A DNA stretch of 8,638 nt from an uncultured Flavobacteriales bacterium (GTDB taxonomy: Bacteria > Bacteroidota > Bacteroidia > Flavobacteriales_D > Crocinitomicaceae), in NCBI GenBank assembly GCA_913031405.1, contig CAJWCX010000032.1:1-8638 (forward strand), given 5' to 3'. The notes beneath the pieces were generated by a model. It saw only the letters and a list, made by a program, of their open reading frames with translations. It had not been told where the DNA came from and did not search any database. Below, piece after piece: positions 5,851 through 8,638 of the stretch (the stretch's first letter is position 1; each line of letters begins with the position of its first letter). Both the position numbers and the translations under genes were made by a program.

Positions 5851-7082
5851 TTCATATCCATTTGAGAAACAATATGATCCGACATGCTGAGATAACGATA
5901 CAGATCATTAGTGTGTCCATATTTTTCAGCGTTCGCAGATCGATATGCCGCATCATTCATTTTGTTTTCTGGTATTGCATAATGAGCATCTCTTTTAGTT
6001 CCCAAACGAACTATAACTCTATTTTTATGTGGAATAGCGATCATATATTGCCCCATTAATCCACGACAATAATACACTGGGTTACCCCCGTTTTTATAGA
6101 CCCAAATATGCCAGCCGTATCGCATATTAGGAACATTTTCTTTTGTTTTCATATTTGGTGTTTCTACCATTTGATTCATATACCATTTTGGAACAATCTG
6201 CTGGCCATTCCATTGACCTCTATTTAAAATCAATTGACCAATGAGTGCATAATCCCTTGCGGTAGCATACATACAACAAAATGCTTTTTCATCTCCATTT
6301 ATTTTATCTAAGCTCCAAAAGGCAGTGCTTCCTGCCCCTAACGGCTTCCACAACTTTTCCTCTGTATATTGATCTATTGACTTTCCAGTAGCGCGCTCAA
6401 TAATAAATCCCAATATCTGTGAATTTCCACTTTGATAATTAAAATTAACTCCCGGCTTTTCAATAACACGAAGTCTTGTTACAAGACCATATAGATCAGA
6501 ACCATAGTAACCCTCAGCAGCCTCGGACAAAGGGTTTTTTCCACTTTCAACCCAGTCAAAGCCAGCCGACATCGTTAGTAAATGGCGAATTGTAATTTGG
6601 GCTCTTCCACTTTTGTTAAATTCTGGGATATATTTTCCAGCATAATCATCGACACTTGTAATTTTTCCTTCTTCTATAGCTATTCCGACCAAAAGTCCAA
6701 TAACAGTTTTAGCCGCAGAAAAGGAATTCGAAACCTGATTCATTGAATGGTCATCCCAATATTTTTCATAAACTAAAGTATCTCCTTGAAAAACCAAAAA
6801 TGCCTTTGAATCAAATTTTTCATGATATGACAGATCCGATTTATTCAACTTTACTTTAGGGTTTATATTCACCACAAAGTGATATGGCGTCTTAGATTTT
6901 TTAATCGTGTTCACGGGGAACACATCAAGATCATAAATCGTAGGGCCGGTCTTTCCAAGCAAATACGTTTTTGCAATGCCCGAATAGAGATAGTACCTGC
7001 CGGTGAGTATAATAAAAAGATTGACCCCGATAATAATTGTAAAAAGGATATATAATAGATATCTAAGTATTTTTTTTGTCAC
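5847..7082 (-). CDS. membrane-anchored serine hydrolase, class C beta-lactamase-like family
   Basis: A 411-residue serine hydrolase with one N-terminal membrane helix (about residues 8-27, preceded by Lys-Lys), so the catalytic domain should lie in the periplasm on an inner-membrane anchor. The nucleophile motif is S122-A-A-K125, the second motif Y216-Q-S218, and the third-motif region G341-L-M-G-Q is intact. FCC lies at 268-270, followed by YATARDYA. It is clearly paralogous to the lipoprotein hydrolase at 380-1489; the match runs from a shared 'LLG' segment after the anchor through the FCC region. I chose the GTG at 7082 because it falls 7 bases after the lipB stop and gives a normal Lys-rich start before the helix. 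A TTG at 7109 would add nine residues and overlap lipB by 20 bp. The gene ends in an ATGA overlap with the next gene. The substrate is unknown; peptidoglycan peptides or esters are possible. Confidence 0.86.
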   Translation of the reverse strand: MTKKILRYLLYILFTIIIGVNLFIILTGRYYLYSGIAKTYLLGKTGPTIYDLDVFPVNTIKKSKTPYHFVVNINPKVKLNKSDLSYHEKFDSKAFLVFQGDTLVYEKYWDDHSMNQVSNSFSAAKTVIGLLVGIAIEEGKITSVDDYAGKYIPEFNKSGRAQITIRHLLTMSAGFDWVESGKNPLSEAAEGYYGSDLYGLVTRLRVIEKPGVNFNYQSGNSQILGFIIERATGKSIDQYTEEKLWKPLGAGSTAFWSLDKINGDEKAFCCMYATARDYALIGQLILNRGQWNGQQIVPKWYMNQMVETPNMKTKENVPNMRYGWHIWVYKNGGNPVYYCRGLMGQYMIAIPHKNRVIVRLGTKRDAHYAIPENKMNDAAYRSANAEKYGHTNDLYRYLSMSDHIVSQMDMK

Positions 7083-7089
7083 AGAGGGT

Positions 7090-7791
7090 TTATTTAATAT
7101 CGAAATCAAACAAAGTTTGAAACTCTTGAAGTACTCTTTTTTCTATCACCGATAAATCTACCTCAACCCCGAGTTCTTTCTGCAATGAAGTTACAGCTTT
7201 ATCATTTATTCCACAAGGAACAATATGTGAAAAAAAGGAAAGGTCCGTATTGATATTAAAACCGATTCCATGCATGGTTACCCACCTTGAACTTTTAACA
7301 CCCATAGCGCAAATTTTTCGAGGTTTGTTTTTACTATAATCTACCCAGACACCGGTCATACCCTCTATTCTTCCCGAATCTATTTTAAAATGAGATAAGG
7401 TATTGATCACAACTTGCTCAAGTAACCTCATGTATTTATGAATATCCGTGAAGAATTGTTCTAAATCTAAAATAGGATAAACTACCAATTGGCCTGGTCC
7501 ATGATACGTAATATCTCCCCCTCGATTGATTTTATAATAACTCGTGTCATTTGATACCAACTCTTTTTGAGACAATAACAAATGGTCTTCATTTCCGCTT
7601 TTACCAATTGTGAATACATTCGGGTGCTCACAAAACAAAAGGTAATTATGAGGCAGCGGCAGGCTATCATCGTTTCTTCGAGCAATCTTACGATCAATAG
7701 CTGATTTGAAGTATTGTTCCTGTATGTCCCACGCCTCCTTGTAATCAATAAGGCCTAGTTTTTGAACAATAACTTCTGGCAAAGGCTTCAT
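7090..7791 (-). CDS. lipB: octanoyltransferase LipB (lipoate biosynthesis)
   Basis: Transfers the octanoyl group from octanoyl-acyl-carrier protein to the lipoyl domains of 2-oxoacid dehydrogenases and the glycine cleavage H protein. This is the first step of lipoate assembly and precedes sulfur insertion by LipA in the cytoplasm. The 233-residue length is normal. The signature RGGDITYHGPGQ spans residues 90-101 and is followed by LVVYPILDL. The conserved Lys is K159 in RKICAMGVK, and the catalytic Cys is C193 in VPCGINDKAVTS. The acyl-pocket region WVTMHGIGFNIN (170-181) is also present. The ATG shares one base with the stop of the upstream isomerase gene (TAATG), which indicates an operon and coupled translation. 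All key residues are in place, so the enzyme should be active. Confidence 0.96.
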   Translation of the reverse strand: MKPLPEVIVQKLGLIDYKEAWDIQEQYFKSAIDRKIARRNDDSLPLPHNYLLFCEHPNVFTIGKSGNEDHLLLSQKELVSNDTSYYKINRGGDITYHGPGQLVVYPILDLEQFFTDIHKYMRLLEQVVINTLSHFKIDSGRIEGMTGVWVDYSKNKPRKICAMGVKSSRWVTMHGIGFNINTDLSFFSHIVPCGINDKAVTSLQKELGVEVDLSVIEKRVLQEFQTLFDFDIK

Positions 7792-8638
7792 TAAAACTTA
7801 GCTAATTCACCTTTTAAATAATCAATGATTTCAATATCTATAATGTCTGCTCCATTCATTTCACATAAATAATAAGAAGCCCAGTCAACAATATTTACCA
7901 GGTATATAGACCTCTCAATGAAGGAGTCGCCTTTTGCCGAAACCACCATGACTTTTCCACATTTCTTTTCAACCGCATCCTGGGAGATTTCAAACCTTCG
8001 ATAATTTCTCGGATGAAGGTCTCCTGTATTAAAAAATATAGGAGCAAATCTATTGTCACCACCTGTCCATCCAACAAGTTCGTTGTGATTCATTTCTGGA
8101 ATCACATGGTGCCATCCCAAATATTTTGAATTTTCGTTAAACTGTTGTCTCGCCCGCACAATGACTCCCTCATACTTAGTCTCGGCATAATAAATCCCCA
8201 CTTTTCCAAAAAGATGTTTCGCCATCTGCCTTGCTATGTTGTGAATACTTTCGGTTTCGTTTTCAATCAATTGTCCAGCACGAAGCATTTTTTCTTTGTT
8301 CTCATGAGAAACAAATCCCAGTTCAGCAAAAATATGCAGAAGCTGAACAAGAGAATAAGCCAAAGCACTTCGTGGAGGATTCCCTCCGGGAACGATAATA
8401 CAATCGAAATCATTTTCAGCACAAAAATCTTTTAATTTACCACCACTACAAATACCAATAATGTGACAACCCCTCTGTTTTGACTCATCAATTGCAATGG
8501 TTGTTTCCTCTGTATTTCCAGAATAACTTGAGCCAATAACCAGCGTATTTTTATCAACAAATGCAGGGAGCGTATAGTCATTGGTTAAAGTTATCGGAAC
8601 CTTAATCTCATTCATTAGCCAGTTTGCGACCATTTTAG
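7791..8638 (-). CDS. bifunctional phosphoglucose/phosphomannose isomerase, SIS domain (5' truncated by window edge)
   Basis: C-terminal roughly 280 residues of an SIS-domain sugar isomerase of the bifunctional glucose-6-phosphate / mannose-6-phosphate isomerase family, which interconverts these with fructose-6-phosphate. Numbering from the Met at 8633, the phosphate-binding loop is SYSGNTEET (36-44), NPPRSALAY lies at 85-93, and the active-site region PEMNHNELVGW is at 179-189, as in the archaeal and bacterial PGI/PMI enzymes. The frame runs upstream of that Met to the window edge with no stop (a Lys codon precedes it). Full-length relatives are about 320-350 residues, so that Met is almost certainly internal and some 40-60 residues are missing. 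The missing part should hold the first glycine-rich SIS motif. It is the most upstream visible gene of the operon and runs into lipB with a one-base overlap. The related GmhA/KpsF isomerase families are less likely because of the PEMNHNE region. Confidence 0.9.
   Translation of the reverse strand, partial: KMVANWLMNEIKVPITLTNDYTLPAFVDKNTLVIGSSYSGNTEETTIAIDESKQRGCHIIGICSGGKLKDFCAENDFDCIIVPGGNPPRSALAYSLVQLLHIFAELGFVSHENKEKMLRAGQLIENETESIHNIARQMAKHLFGKVGIYYAETKYEGVIVRARQQFNENSKYLGWHHVIPEMNHNELVGWTGGDNRFAPIFFNTGDLHPRNYRRFEISQDAVEKKCGKVMVVSAKGDSFIERSIYLVNIVDWASYYLCEMNGADIIDIEIIDYLKGELAKF

Noticed and set aside
7083..7109. TTG start for the - strand serine hydrolase
   Set aside because: It would overlap lipB by 20 bp and place nine extra residues before a normal Lys-rich membrane-helix start; the GTG at 7082 fits better, though TTG cannot be excluded.
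7482..7748. 88-residue open frame within lipB on the same strand
   Set aside because: It is out of frame with lipB and overlaps its conserved N-terminal half, which has intact motifs.
8145..8435. 96-residue open frame on the + strand opposite the isomerase
   Set aside because: It lies wholly antisense to conserved SIS-domain coding sequence and its translation looks like that of a shadow frame.

Overview
The window most likely comes from an AT-rich member of the Bacteroidota (Cytophagales-, Saprospirales- or flavobacteria-like). The main reasons are a giant sensor with two-component-regulator-propeller (Reg_prop) and Y_Y_Y domains, starts without obvious Shine-Dalgarno sequences (including TTG and GTG), and a 135-residue conserved protein of a type I know only from this phylum. 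The organism cannot be named from the sequence alone. No RNA gene, CRISPR array, transposase or phage gene was seen.

Layout. Bases 1-239 hold the 3' end of a small + strand gene of unknown function, followed by a weak terminator-like hairpin. A + strand pair follows: a lipoprotein of the class C beta-lactamase / penicillin-binding-protein-like serine hydrolase family (380-1489) and, 95 bp later, a 1272-residue sensor (1585-5403). The sensor has a lipoprotein-like signal, a proline- and lysine-rich linker, fourteen propeller blades, a Y_Y_Y domain, one membrane helix, a coiled coil and a histidine-kinase-like end. It converges at a short hairpin on a tightly packed - strand operon. In transcription order that operon holds a sugar-phosphate isomerase with SIS domains (cut by the right edge), lipB, a second serine hydrolase and the 135-residue conserved protein. 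Two of its junctions overlap as TAATG and ATGA.

How the genes may work together. The right half is housekeeping in character (sugar-phosphate interconversion, lipoate synthesis) with a membrane-anchored serine hydrolase embedded in it. The left half looks accessory: a periplasmic ligand sensor beside a lipid-anchored serine hydrolase. The two hydrolases are clear paralogues that now sit on either side of the sensor on opposite strands.

The most interesting point is that the sensor's kinase region keeps the fold and the phosphoacceptor-like histidine but appears to have lost most residues needed for ATP binding and catalysis. It may be a pseudokinase that signals by conformation or by pairing with another kinase. 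No response regulator or DNA-binding domain is present in the protein or elsewhere in the window. This is inference from motifs read by eye; no database search was possible.
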